Shown: positions 33,417 to 42,663, counted from the stretch's first letter. The stretch is 64,000 nucleotides of DNA from Rikenellaceae bacterium (GCA_015060075.1 SUZE01000008.1:17715-81714); one strand, 5' to 3'. Numbers and translations: made by a program. The notes: generated by a model not told the origin, from the sequence alone.

Positions 33417-34078
33417 GTATGAGAAGAGAGGAGCGATATAAGGCTGTAATAGAGTACTTCGAGAAGGCGATGCCTGTGGCGGAGAGTGAGTTGAACTACG
33501 AAAATCCGTATCAACTATTGGTGGCGGTCATTCTGTCGGCACAATGTACCGACAAGCGTGTGAACTTGACCACGCCTGCACTCTTCGAGGCGTATCCTAC
33601 ACCACATGCGATGGCGCAAGCCTCGCCAGAGGAGATTTACGAATATATCCGCAGTATCTCCTATCCGAACAATAAGGCAAAGAACTTGGCAGCAATGGCT
33701 CGAATGTTGGTTGCGGAGTTCGGCGGTGAGGTGCCGAGCGATATTGAGGAGATGATGCGCCTGCCCGGTGTCGGTCGCAAGACGGCAAATGTTGTGGGTG
33801 CGGTGATTTGGAATAAGGAGGTTATGCCCGTAGACACCCATGTTTTCCGTGTTTCGGCTCGTATTGGTCTGTCGGTCGGTGCGAAAACCCCTCGTGCAAC
33901 AGAGTTGCAACTCGAAAAATATATCCCCTCGCATCTTCTTCCGATAGCGCACCATTGGCTTATCCTGCATGGTCGCTACACCTGCCTTGCCCGCAAGCCG
34001 AAGTGCGAAAATTGTGGCATCACCGAGTGGTGCAAGTACTATCAAACGAAGCGTGTAAGCATAAAAGCGGAAAACTAA
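33413..34078 (+). CDS. nth: Endonuclease III
   Basis: Bifunctional DNA glycosylase/AP lyase that removes oxidised pyrimidines. 221 aa. The helix-hairpin-helix L-P-G-V-G-R-K-T-A-N-V-V holds the catalytic Lys, and V-D-T-H-V-F-R-V the catalytic Asp. The Fe-S loop C-x6-C-x2-C-x5-C is complete at the C-terminus. Start overlaps the glycosyltransferase stop; ATG at 33419 is an alternative. The last residues (K-A-E-N-stop) come from a heptamer tract. Confidence 0.96.
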   Translation: MSMRREERYKAVIEYFEKAMPVAESELNYENPYQLLVAVILSAQCTDKRVNLTTPALFEAYPTPHAMAQASPEEIYEYIRSISYPNNKAKNLAAMARMLVAEFGGEVPSDIEEMMRLPGVGRKTANVVGAVIWNKEVMPVDTHVFRVSARIGLSVGAKTPRATELQLEKYIPSHLLPIAHHWLILHGRYTCLARKPKCENCGITEWCKYYQTKRVSIKAEN

Positions 34079-34112
34079 TTGTCAATTATCAATTGTCAAT
34101 TGTCAATTTATT
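34064..34112. repeat. Hybrid heptamer tract: CGGAAAA units then TCAATTG units
   Basis: Seven units in one phase: AAAGCGG, AAAACTA, ATTGTCA, ATTATCA, ATTGTCA, ATTGTCA, ATTTATT. It contains the nth stop codon and ends 2 nt before the nrnA -7 box. Confidence 0.87.
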
Positions 34113-34114
34113 TG

Positions 34115-34122
34115 TATATTTG
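34115..34122 (+). promoter_or_regulatory. -7 box for nrnA
   Basis: TATATTTG, 5 nt before ATG 34128 (8 nt before ATG 34131). Confidence 0.7.
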
Positions 34123-34127
34123 CGCCG

Positions 34128-35153
34128 ATGATGTTAGATATAAATAAGATAGAGGAGTTCAGAAATCTCCTCGCCGAGCCTAAAAATATCGTTATCGTGG
34201 GGCATACAAACCCCGATGGCGATGCCATTGGCTCATCGCTTGCATTGGCAGAGGTGCTGACCGCCCGTGGGCACAAGGTAACATGCACACTGCCTAACAA
34301 CTATCCGTACTATTTGCGCTGGATACCCGACTCAAACAATATCATAATCTATCGCAATGACGAGGAGCATCGCACCGAGAAGGCTCTCGATGAGGCAGAT
34401 GTAATCGTTTGTGCCGATATGAACTCTCTTACTCGTGCTGATGCGTTGGGCGAGGCTGTGGCAAAAAATACTACCGCAAAACGAGTTCTTATCGACCACC
34501 ACCTATTCCCTGCCGAGGGTTTCGATATTATGTTCTCGTACCCCGAATCTTCGAGTACCGCATTTTTGATGTACTCGGTAATAGTTGCTCTCTACGGCAA
34601 GGAGGCTATAACCGAGAAGGTGGCAACACAACTCTATGTCGGTATTATGACCGATACGGGCAACTTCGCATTCTCGAATCTTACGCCCGAATTGTTCGAG
34701 GCGGTGGCAGCATTGTCGGCTACGGGTATCAATATTCCGCAGATTTATAACAATGTCTATAACTCCTTCACCGAGGGGCGTGCCAAGTTGTTCGGCTATA
34801 CCATAAATCGCAAGATGAAAACTCTGCTCGGTGGTCGTGTTGCCTATATGTCGCTTACCGAGGAGGAGATGCGCCGCTATTGGTTCCAGCAGGGCGATAA
34901 CGAGGGCTTTGTGAACTATCCGCTTACGATTAAGAAGATGAAGATGTCTGCGATGTTTACTGCGCAGACAGGCTTTATCCGTGTATCGTTGCGTTCGCGA
35001 GGCGATGTTGATGTCGATACCTTTGCCCGCCGATACTTTAATGGCGGAGGTCATAAAAACGCAGCCGGCGGAAAGTCGTTTGTATCGATGGAGGAGACCA
35101 TCGAGCACTACATAAAGTCAGTTAAAGAGTACCACGAAGAGGGGTTAGTATAA
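34128..35153 (+). CDS. nrnA: DHH family phosphoesterase, NrnA-like oligoribonuclease/pAp phosphatase
   Basis: Degrades very short RNA and probably 3',5'-bisphosphate nucleotides; Bacteroidetes lack Orn and use this family. 341 aa. Metal-binding motifs: G-H-T-N-P-D-G-D-A-I-G near residue 26, V-C-A-D near 104, and L-I-D-H-H near 123; the DHHA1 domain has G-G-G-H-K-N-A-A-G-G near 306. The tandem ATG at 34128/34131 leaves the start uncertain by one codon. Followed after 12 bp by an ABC exporter gene. Confidence 0.92.
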   Translation: MMLDINKIEEFRNLLAEPKNIVIVGHTNPDGDAIGSSLALAEVLTARGHKVTCTLPNNYPYYLRWIPDSNNIIIYRNDEEHRTEKALDEADVIVCADMNSLTRADALGEAVAKNTTAKRVLIDHHLFPAEGFDIMFSYPESSSTAFLMYSVIVALYGKEAITEKVATQLYVGIMTDTGNFAFSNLTPELFEAVAALSATGINIPQIYNNVYNSFTEGRAKLFGYTINRKMKTLLGGRVAYMSLTEEEMRRYWFQQGDNEGFVNYPLTIKKMKMSAMFTAQTGFIRVSLRSRGDVDVDTFARRYFNGGGHKNAAGGKSFVSMEETIEHYIKSVKEYHEEGLV

Positions 35154-35165
35154 AGAGATACCTTC

Positions 35166-36998
35166 ATGTTAAAGACCTATTTACGATTATTAAATTTTGC
35201 GAAGCCTATAAGCCGATATGCAGTTCCCTACTTCTTTTTTGCGGCACTGCATGCAGTATTTAATACCTTCAACTATGCGATGATTATGCCTATCCTGAAC
35301 GCTATGTTCTCGGAAGGGTATGATTTCCAACCAACATACGAAATGCCTGCATTGTCGTTCAAAGGTGCAGTGTTGCAACAGTGGCTTAATTACCTCTACA
35401 CGATAACATTCGGTACGGAGTGGAAGGTTACGAATGTGCTTATGATGTTGGCAGTGATACTTATCATCATGAATTTCCTCTCGAACCTTTTCCGTTATCT
35501 TGGTGGATATACGGTCGAAAATATGCGTGTTACCACTGTGCAACGTATGCGTAATACGATGTTCGATAGCGTTATAGGCAAAGATGTAGGCTATTTCAGC
35601 GGTCAGCGTAAAGGAGATATTATTTCCCGTATCACCTCTGATGTGATGGTTGTGCAGTATTGTATCACCAACACCTTGCAGGTAGCTTTTCGTGAGCCGT
35701 TCCTTATTATCGGATACCTCGTGTTGATGCTTAATATCTCGTGGGAGTTGGCTCTCTTTTCGGTGTTGTTCCTCCCATTGGTGGGATTGATTATCGGCAA
35801 TATAGTTAAGAAATTGCGCCACCCTGCAAGCCAAAGCCAGCAGCGCATGGGCGATTTGGTGAGTGTCCTCGATGAGTCGCTCGGAGGTATCAAAATCGTT
35901 AAGACCTACACCGCAACAGAGTATATCAAGGATAAGTTCCACACCTTAAATCAAAACCTTGCCGACACCCTGCTTTGGATGGCTCGCCGTCAGCAGTTGG
36001 CATCGCCAATGAGCGAGTTCCTCGGTATTACGGCAGTGGCAATAATCTTGGTATTTGGTGGTGCGCTTGTGATGAATGGCTCGTTAAGTGGTGCCGGATT
36101 TATCGCATTTATTGCAGCCTTCTCGCAGATTACACGACCTGTCAGAGCGTTTATCGACCAATTTGCAAATATCAATCAAGGTGTTGCAGCAGGTGAGCGT
36201 ATCTTTGCTGTGCTTGATGATAAGAACGATGTAACAGATGCTGCCGATGCAAAGGAGTTTGAGGGCTTCAACGACAAAATCGAGTTTAGAGATGTTCACT
36301 TCTCGTATGACTCTTCGCGCGAAATTATTCACGGCGTATCGTTCGAGGTACGTAAGGGCGAAACAGTTGCTCTCGTGGGACCTTCGGGTGGCGGAAAATC
36401 TACTTTGAGCGAGTTGATGGAGCGATTCTACGACACAGATAGCGGTGATATCCTCATTGATGGAGTATCAATTCGTAACTATAAACAGGAGTCGTTGCGT
36501 GCAGCTATGAGCCTTGTGTCGCAGGAAACAGTACTGTTTAACGACTCCATCAAGAGTAATATCGCACTTGGTCGTACCAATGCTACCGATGAGGAGATTG
36601 TGGCGGCTTGCAAAGTGGCAAATGCTCACAACTTTATCGTGGAGAGCCCTGAGGGTTATGACACCAATATTGGCGATAGAGGTACTAAACTTTCGGGTGG
36701 TCAGCGCCAGCGATTGAGCATTGCCCGTGCGGTACTTAAAAACCCGGAGTTTCTTATTCTCGATGAGGCGACCTCTGCCCTCGATACCGAGAGCGAGAAA
36801 CTTGTGCAAGATGCTCTCACCAAATTGTTAAAGGGTCGAACCTCAGTTGTTATCGCTCACCGACTCTCTACCATTATGAATGCCGACCGCATCTTTGTTA
36901 TAGACGAAGGTCGCATTGTCGAGGAGGGTAAGCACGAAGAGCTGCTCGCCAAGGGGGGCGTTTATGCAAAACTCGTTGAGTTGCAAAATGTAAAGTAA
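35166..36998 (+). CDS. ABC exporter, fused permease and ATPase (MsbA-like)
   Basis: A 610-aa half-transporter acting as a homodimer. The membrane domain with about six helices covers residues 20-330. The ATPase domain (365-605) has Walker A G-P-S-G-G-G-K-S-T, signature L-S-G-G-Q-R-Q-R, Walker B L-I-L-D-E-A-T-S-A-L-D and the H-loop I-A-H-R-L-S-T. Lipid export in the manner of MsbA is the usual annotation; substrate not certain. Co-directional with nrnA, 12-bp gap. A nested-hairpin repeat follows. Confidence 0.93.
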   Translation: MLKTYLRLLNFAKPISRYAVPYFFFAALHAVFNTFNYAMIMPILNAMFSEGYDFQPTYEMPALSFKGAVLQQWLNYLYTITFGTEWKVTNVLMMLAVILIIMNFLSNLFRYLGGYTVENMRVTTVQRMRNTMFDSVIGKDVGYFSGQRKGDIISRITSDVMVVQYCITNTLQVAFREPFLIIGYLVLMLNISWELALFSVLFLPLVGLIIGNIVKKLRHPASQSQQRMGDLVSVLDESLGGIKIVKTYTATEYIKDKFHTLNQNLADTLLWMARRQQLASPMSEFLGITAVAIILVFGGALVMNGSLSGAGFIAFIAAFSQITRPVRAFIDQFANINQGVAAGERIFAVLDDKNDVTDAADAKEFEGFNDKIEFRDVHFSYDSSREIIHGVSFEVRKGETVALVGPSGGGKSTLSELMERFYDTDSGDILIDGVSIRNYKQESLRAAMSLVSQETVLFNDSIKSNIALGRTNATDEEIVAACKVANAHNFIVESPEGYDTNIGDRGTKLSGGQRQRLSIARAVLKNPEFLILDEATSALDTESEKLVQDALTKLLKGRTSVVIAHRLSTIMNADRIFVIDEGRIVEEGKHEELLAKGGVYAKLVELQNVK

Positions 36999-37009
36999 TA
37001 ATCGTTTTT

Positions 37010-37109
37010 AAGCAGCGTTTGCTGTGTTAAACTTCGGTAGCCGAGTTGCTAACATACGCCCAAGTATGCTGCGCACTCGGCTCCTTGTTTGCCTTGCAAC
37101 TCTCTGCTT
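37010..37109. repeat. Nested-hairpin repeat, member 2
   Basis: Arms: AAGCAG (37010) with CTGCTT (37104), GCCGAGT (37040) with ACTCGGC (37075), and apex CATAC-GCCCAA-GTATG (37053-37068). It lies between the convergent ABC exporter and WYL regulator genes and may act as a terminator for either. Confidence 0.8.
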
Positions 37110-37124
37110 AAATTCCTTCAAATT

Positions 37125-38030
37125 TTATAACTTTCTCTCCAACATCTCCCTTTTCGTGCGGAGATAGGCGATAAAATCGGGCGAGTCGATAATCTCGATA
37201 TCCTCAATCAGTCCTATGACAAAGCGGGCAATACCGGCGTAGTTGCAGACCATTGTGTCGAGCACCCAATGCGTATCATCTACCTGTGTCAAATCTCGCT
37301 CCGATAGTGGGTACTCCTCTATAAGAAGGTTGTGCGACATTACGCCCAATCGCAACTGCACACGCATCTGCTCGAAGCCCATATTGCGGAATATATCTAT
37401 CTGCCCGCAACGATGTTCAGCCTCGTGTTGCCACTCGCTGTCGAGAACCTCAACCTCGCCAATACGGGCAGTGTTAAAGAGTTTTGTCTTGCCGTCAGAG
37501 AGGTCGTAGCACCAAATCTGCACGTAGTTTGTCGTGAATGATATCGGCTCGACAAGGCGATTGCGCTTGGAGCCTGTATGTGATGACGAGTAGTCATGCA
37601 GCACCACCTGACGATGCTCCTCAATAGCCTCGATGATGCGATTTACATTCTCGGCATTCTTGCCTTTGACGATGCTGTTTGCAAGCGAGGTGCAGTTATA
37701 GACGGAGGATAGTTTACGGCGCAAATTCTGTTTGAGCATATTGGTATCGTCCAATGCCCCGATAAGCTGATTTACGATGTGTGCCTCTTCGTCAGTGAAG
37801 TGTATGAGTTGCGAAATATCCTTGAAATAGGGACTCTCCTTGCCCAAGCGATATACTCCGCCCTCCTCCTTATGCACAACAAATCCTACCTCTTTGAAGG
37901 TGTCGATGTAGCGATAAATTGAGCGATACGAGGTATCAAGTCGTTCCGCCAACTCCTCTACGGTGTAGCGGTTTGCGCTTGTCATCATCTTCATCAGACG
38001 CAGTACACGCTCAATCTTCGGCTGGTCCAT
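37125..38030 (-). CDS. WYL-domain transcriptional regulator (YafY type)
   Basis: A 301-aa regulator. The N-terminal winged helix-turn-helix (residues 1-65) has Y-T-V-E-E-L-A-E-R-L-D-T-S-Y-R-S-I-Y-R-Y-I-D. The middle and C-terminal parts match the WYL effector region (Y-V-Q-I-W-C-Y-D-L near 170 stands in for the W-Y-L motif), which in other members binds nucleic acid or nucleotides. The ATG at 38030 is used because it begins the DNA-binding domain. Its start is 10 bp from a heptamer tract. Targets unknown. Confidence 0.85.
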   Translation of the reverse strand: MDQPKIERVLRLMKMMTSANRYTVEELAERLDTSYRSIYRYIDTFKEVGFVVHKEEGGVYRLGKESPYFKDISQLIHFTDEEAHIVNQLIGALDDTNMLKQNLRRKLSSVYNCTSLANSIVKGKNAENVNRIIEAIEEHRQVVLHDYSSSHTGSKRNRLVEPISFTTNYVQIWCYDLSDGKTKLFNTARIGEVEVLDSEWQHEAEHRCGQIDIFRNMGFEQMRVQLRLGVMSHNLLIEEYPLSERDLTQVDDTHWVLDTMVCNYAGIARFVIGLIEDIEIIDSPDFIAYLRTKREMLERKL

Positions 38031-38040
38031 AATAGAATGC

Positions 38041-38096
38041 AAAATTCAAAATGCATAATGCAGAATGCAGAATGCAAAATTCAAAGTGCGGAATTA
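38041..38096. repeat. Heptamer tract, unit type AAAATGC/AGAATGC
   Basis: Eight 7-nt units (AAAATTC, AAAATGC, ATAATGC, AGAATGC, AGAATGC, AAAATTC, AAAGTGC, GGAATTA), filling the whole gap between the WYL gene and the DUF5723 gene and covering the stop codon of the latter. Confidence 0.87.
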
Positions 38097-39512
38097 AGCC
38101 TTTTTACTCTTTTTATCCTTTTTTGCCTTCGGCTGCATTGAGCGCATATACTTCGCCTTGCCGAGGTTGAAACCTACTCCGACATATATATTCGCCGAAG
38201 TCATCATCTTTGGAATAGGTATAGTCTGATTATATACCGCAAAACGAGTATCGATAAAGTCCGCACCGAGGAAGATATTTAAGCCCGCAGGGTGGATATT
38301 CAATGCCCAACCCAATACGCCCGGCTGATTGCCGTTGAAGAAGGTGTGGCTGAACGATGTAGAGAGCCAACGCATAATACGGAAGTTTACTGATGCTGTA
38401 AGTTCCGAACGGGTAAAGTTCTGACAGAACTCAGTGTGCGAAAGCAGACCGAATGCTATCCAATTATTCAAAATGTTGTACTCAACACCGGCATTGAGCG
38501 AGCAAGTGAGACGAGTGGTGTAAGAGCCCTCCGATTTAGCCATTAAAGCATTAAAACCTCCATCAATCTTCGCCTCGCTTGTGGTAAGGTCAAATCCCTC
38601 GTAGGAGAAATTGGCGTTTCCTTCGGCATTAACGGTGCTGTTGCCATACCACTTGATAAAGCCGATATCGCTTGCGCCAACCGAGACTTTGAGGTGGTCC
38701 TCCAAGAAGCGGAATTCAAAACCGATGTCTGCGCCCAAACCCCAGCTCTTGATATTGGTCAAGGCTTTCATCATATCTTGCTGCATAATCTCTTCTACCG
38801 AAAACTCCGAGCCGACAGCATATTGCGAAGAGAGAATAGGGCAATTGGCACGAATGCCACCAATCAACTCGGCTCTAACAGCATTCTCGTTTACATCGAG
38901 ATACATCTTGTCCATTTTCATCGACAAATCTGCAATACCTACCAAACCTTTAACACGGAAGCCAAAGGTCATAAACTGCTTAATCGGGATTGCAAATCCG
39001 AGAGCCGCTTCGATATACTCACGATTGGATATGTGCGTGTCGCCTAAGTCGTAATATCCGTTCGAAAGATTCTTCAATACGGCGAACATATCCTTTGAGA
39101 GCGTTATTTCTGTATTGGAACGGACATTCAGACCGAAACTCCAAAACAGTTTCTTCGTATGCGCTCCGAAGCCGAGTATCGGCATGTTTAGGTTTACGCT
39201 TAACTTTCCTTTGTCGGAGAGTTTACCCAAAAATTCATCTGCCGAAACACCGCTATACATGAATGTATAGATTCCTCCGTTTTTCTTGTACAAGAGGTTG
39301 TTTACCGAGAAGTAGTTGTTGCCGAAATCAACACCCAAACCTCCGATTGCAGGTAATTTGATATACCCACGAGTAGGGGCAAGTGCTGCGTTCATATCGG
39401 TACGGAAGTATGAACCCTCCATGAAATATGCAGTACGCATCTGTGCGGAGGCGGTTATAAATCCTCCCAATACTGCGACAATAGTGATAATAACCTTAGT
39501 AGAGAATTTCAT
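38094..39512 (-). CDS. DUF5723 family outer-membrane protein
   Basis: A 472-aa protein with a signal peptide (I-I-T-I-V-A-V-L-G-G-F, then S-A-Q), followed by M-R-T-A-Y-F-M-E-G-S-Y-F-R-T-D-M-N-A-A, typical of the DUF5723 family of Bacteroidetes. The rest alternates aromatic and small residues in many short strands, as in a beta-barrel. The C-terminus is a Lys-rich tail (K-K-D-K-K-S-K-K), unusual for a barrel end. It lies 3 bp after a giant lipoprotein gene, so the two are one operon. Function unknown. Confidence 0.82.
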   Translation of the reverse strand: MKFSTKVIITIVAVLGGFITASAQMRTAYFMEGSYFRTDMNAALAPTRGYIKLPAIGGLGVDFGNNYFSVNNLLYKKNGGIYTFMYSGVSADEFLGKLSDKGKLSVNLNMPILGFGAHTKKLFWSFGLNVRSNTEITLSKDMFAVLKNLSNGYYDLGDTHISNREYIEAALGFAIPIKQFMTFGFRVKGLVGIADLSMKMDKMYLDVNENAVRAELIGGIRANCPILSSQYAVGSEFSVEEIMQQDMMKALTNIKSWGLGADIGFEFRFLEDHLKVSVGASDIGFIKWYGNSTVNAEGNANFSYEGFDLTTSEAKIDGGFNALMAKSEGSYTTRLTCSLNAGVEYNILNNWIAFGLLSHTEFCQNFTRSELTASVNFRIMRWLSTSFSHTFFNGNQPGVLGWALNIHPAGLNIFLGADFIDTRFAVYNQTIPIPKMMTSANIYVGVGFNLGKAKYMRSMQPKAKKDKKSKKA

Positions 39513-39515
39513 ATC

Positions 39516-42500
39516 TTACTCTCCCTCACCTTTCAAAAAATCAAAAATATCTATTGTTAAGCCATCACGAACTCTCAATTTGAGTTTTCCGTTTAGGTAT
39601 TGTGTGTCTTTGAGTGCAACTGTTTCCTCCGTGTTAGGTTTCGAGAGCCGGAACGAGAACTCTATTCCATCAACATTCTCCAATGCCTTCAATGAGTGAC
39701 TGTCGCCAAGGCTGAACTCAATATCTAACTTTGTTATATGAGGATTTTTGCCATCTTCCTCAGTCCAACCCTTGATAATACCGTCATTGCCAATTTTGAG
39801 TTCGGCATCAATACCCTTGCCTGTGCCCTCTGCATTAATCAATTTGGCTGTGAGTTCGATATCAAACGGAATGGTGGTACCTAACTCGGCAATTAATCCT
39901 ACATCGCCAACCTTCAAGCCTTGAACATCATTTGCAAGACCTGCGAATGTTTCGTTCAATCCCGTAACTTTGCTCTCGTATGAAAGGTCTACATAGCCGT
40001 TAAACTCCAACGGAACAACAACTTCATATTGATATTCGAGTTTGTATCCATCTTTTGCGCTTGCAAGGTCGATGGTGTAGATATCCTCCTTGTTTGTTCC
40101 TACCGACATGTTCACGGCAATCTTTGCAGGGATACCATACGAGAGAAGTTGCGACAAATCTCTCACCCCTACAAATTGCACATTTCTATATCTGCCTTCA
40201 TTGTCTGGTGTCGAGATTACAATGGTTGATGGACCCGAACCTGCAATCCTAATCTCAGGAACAACAATTTCGGCAAGCTGCATGCCCTCTGCATCATAGG
40301 TTTTCAATGCTACATTCGCAAAGAATGGAATACCCGTAGGGTTGTCCTTTAAGTTAAGCGTCAAGACCGGATTAAGGCTCAACTCTTTAATATCTACGCC
40401 AAGAGATGACAAATCGCCCAACTCTACGACCATCTCCTCGGGCGCAACCGAGAGATTGATGCCTCCACGGAACTCTCTTACCTCAATGTCGTCAATCGAA
40501 ATCTGCATGTCGATTGCGGCATTGTTGATTGCAGTGAGGTCAATATCCTGTCCATCTTTAACCTTTGCCCAACATCTCTCAATCTTGATGGCTTGGTCGA
40601 GTTTGAGATGACCGTTCTCAATAGCAGGAATATTCTCCAAGGCGTCAAACTCCAAATGTGCTGTCAATGGTGCAACATTAGGATTCCAAGCCTGCTTGAT
40701 TGTCAGTATCGACTCGCCCTTGTCGTTTGTGGTGATGATACCAGACTCTTTTGTCGCATTTGTAGGGCGAAGCAGATTGCCGATGTTGATGGCAACATCG
40801 AGGTCTATCTCATCAATAGGGAATTGGCTATTATTGAGTGTGCCAAGCGAGAAATCTATCGCCACAGGTGCGCCGTTGCCTTCTGCCTTACCTATCGAAA
40901 TGCTCTCGATTGAGGATATCATCTCCGGAATCTCAATATCCTGCGACAAAGAAGGTAGCTGGTCTTGAATATCCAAGTCCAAAATCATCTCGTTCATCTC
41001 GACTTCGGATTTCTCTTTGTCGATTGTGAAGTTCATGTTAGCCATGCTGAACGCCACATTCAGAGGACTTGCAGGCGGAACGATTGATGAGGCAAGAACG
41101 GTGTGTCCGTCAAGACTCTCCAAGTGTATCTCTGCCTCAACTGTTGTGTCGATAACCAAAGCATCTTCAACTCGTTTTATTGAACTATCTTTTCCGTCTA
41201 TATGGTCAATGTACAACTTGATGCCACCGGCGAGAGCCTCTGCCGATGCGGTGAGAATGTAATCTCTGTCTTTATTATCCTCTCTGTCGCCTCCGAGGTG
41301 AAGGTCTGAACTGCGCAGATTGTTGATTGATGCAGGGTTTGCCAATTCAGCATGAGAGAAGTGCATGCATGAAGGAAATTTCACTACAAGATATGGAGAG
41401 AAATCCTCCTTGGTTATATTATCCTTGATTTTAATCCAATCAAGACCTTTAAGACTTAACGATATCGCAGAATCTTCGGTAAAGGCGATTTTGTTGATAT
41501 CTATCTCCTTTGGAAGGTTGCTGAATGTGTGCTTTACGGGGTATGTTGCTGGGTCCACCTCGAAGTGGTTGATAACAACTTCGACATCTTTGTAGATTGG
41601 TGTCGCCTCGATTTTAAGTTCAGGGAGGTCATTCAAATCGAATTTGCCACCGCATAGTGAAAGGCTAAGGTTGTAGTCGAAGGATATGGTATCATTGACA
41701 TTCAAACGGCCATCTTCAAAGGTGTGGTGGCTGTAATCAATTCGGTGAAGATAGAGCAACAATTCTATCGATTCCTGTTGTTTCTCTATTTTGTAGTCGT
41801 CGAGTGTCAAGATGTTGTGTCCATTCAACTTTATATCGTTTCTACCTTCGTACTCCTTAGGGAGGACAAGGTTGTAACCCTCAGGGAATACAAGGTTGAG
41901 ATTTACTGTGCCACCGCCATTAATTCTGGCAATGCCATTTAGGGCGATGTTGATGCTGAATGGGGCTCCTTCCGGTGTGTTAGCATCGCCAAACTCCACA
42001 TAGTCTATCTTCTCCAACTGCTTCAAAATAGAGAGTTCGGCATTGAAGGTAGAGGTTCCTTCGTAACTACTGGTTAGAGGGTCGCAAAGATTTGCAATAT
42101 AGTCAGTCAGTTCATAGTTACCTAATGCTATCAACTCTTTTACCTCTTGCGGAAGATTTAACTCCAATTGCTGCTGAATCTGGATTGGCTGAACCCTTAC
42201 AATCTCGCCAATCGTAGGAAAATCGATATAGAAATTCTCGGTTATGTCGTCCAGATTTATACTCTCAGGCAATTGCGCCATATCAAACGATACGGGGTCG
42301 AGCTTTGGCGACAAATTCTCGATTGCCGGAATTTTAATGCCGTCAATGGAGATACTCTCGTATTTGTTTGGGTTATCGCCGAAAGAGGAGAAGTAGATTT
42401 GGTAGACGCCTTCACTGTCATTGGTAATAACATCGTTGCCTTTGAGTAGGTCGCTGAGGTAGACGTTGTTGATGTCAGCCAAAGGTACGGTCAGTTCCTC

Positions 42501-42611
42501 TCCACCCACGGTCATCTCTCCCGAAACATCGGTGAGTTCAAATTCACGGTCAATACAGCCTGCAAACGAGAATGCTGCGCAAACAGACAATGCGACAAGA
42601 ACTTTTTTCAT
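39516..42611 (-). CDS. Giant exported lipoprotein, unknown function
   Basis: 1031 aa from the ATG at 42611, chosen because it starts a lipoprotein signal (hydrophobic stretch ending F-A-G-C). The mature protein is acidic, beta-rich and repetitive in feel, with several stretches of the pattern 'I-N-L/I-D-I-x-I-G' suggesting tandem beta-sandwich or beta-helical modules; I could not delimit units. No catalytic motif is recognised. First gene of an operon with the DUF5723 barrel protein, so a surface or periplasmic partner of it is likely. One of the longest genes in the window. Confidence 0.75.
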   Translation of the reverse strand: MKKVLVALSVCAAFSFAGCIDREFELTDVSGEMTVGGEELTVPLADINNVYLSDLLKGNDVITNDSEGVYQIYFSSFGDNPNKYESISIDGIKIPAIENLSPKLDPVSFDMAQLPESINLDDITENFYIDFPTIGEIVRVQPIQIQQQLELNLPQEVKELIALGNYELTDYIANLCDPLTSSYEGTSTFNAELSILKQLEKIDYVEFGDANTPEGAPFSINIALNGIARINGGGTVNLNLVFPEGYNLVLPKEYEGRNDIKLNGHNILTLDDYKIEKQQESIELLLYLHRIDYSHHTFEDGRLNVNDTISFDYNLSLSLCGGKFDLNDLPELKIEATPIYKDVEVVINHFEVDPATYPVKHTFSNLPKEIDINKIAFTEDSAISLSLKGLDWIKIKDNITKEDFSPYLVVKFPSCMHFSHAELANPASINNLRSSDLHLGGDREDNKDRDYILTASAEALAGGIKLYIDHIDGKDSSIKRVEDALVIDTTVEAEIHLESLDGHTVLASSIVPPASPLNVAFSMANMNFTIDKEKSEVEMNEMILDLDIQDQLPSLSQDIEIPEMISSIESISIGKAEGNGAPVAIDFSLGTLNNSQFPIDEIDLDVAINIGNLLRPTNATKESGIITTNDKGESILTIKQAWNPNVAPLTAHLEFDALENIPAIENGHLKLDQAIKIERCWAKVKDGQDIDLTAINNAAIDMQISIDDIEVREFRGGINLSVAPEEMVVELGDLSSLGVDIKELSLNPVLTLNLKDNPTGIPFFANVALKTYDAEGMQLAEIVVPEIRIAGSGPSTIVISTPDNEGRYRNVQFVGVRDLSQLLSYGIPAKIAVNMSVGTNKEDIYTIDLASAKDGYKLEYQYEVVVPLEFNGYVDLSYESKVTGLNETFAGLANDVQGLKVGDVGLIAELGTTIPFDIELTAKLINAEGTGKGIDAELKIGNDGIIKGWTEEDGKNPHITKLDIEFSLGDSHSLKALENVDGIEFSFRLSKPNTEETVALKDTQYLNGKLKLRVRDGLTIDIFDFLKGEGE

Positions 42612-42655
42612 ATTGTTATTCGGTAAAATTTTGATTTTCACTGCTCTTTACTTTG

Positions 42656-42663
42656 CAAAGTTA
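42656..42663 (-). promoter_or_regulatory. -7 box for the lipoprotein/DUF5723 operon
   Basis: TAACTTTG on the minus strand, 44 nt before the ATG at 42611. Confidence 0.6.

Noticed and set aside
3291-38096. Heptamer tracts as CRISPR arrays
   Set aside because: Units are only 7 nt, without spacers of constant length, and no cas genes are seen.
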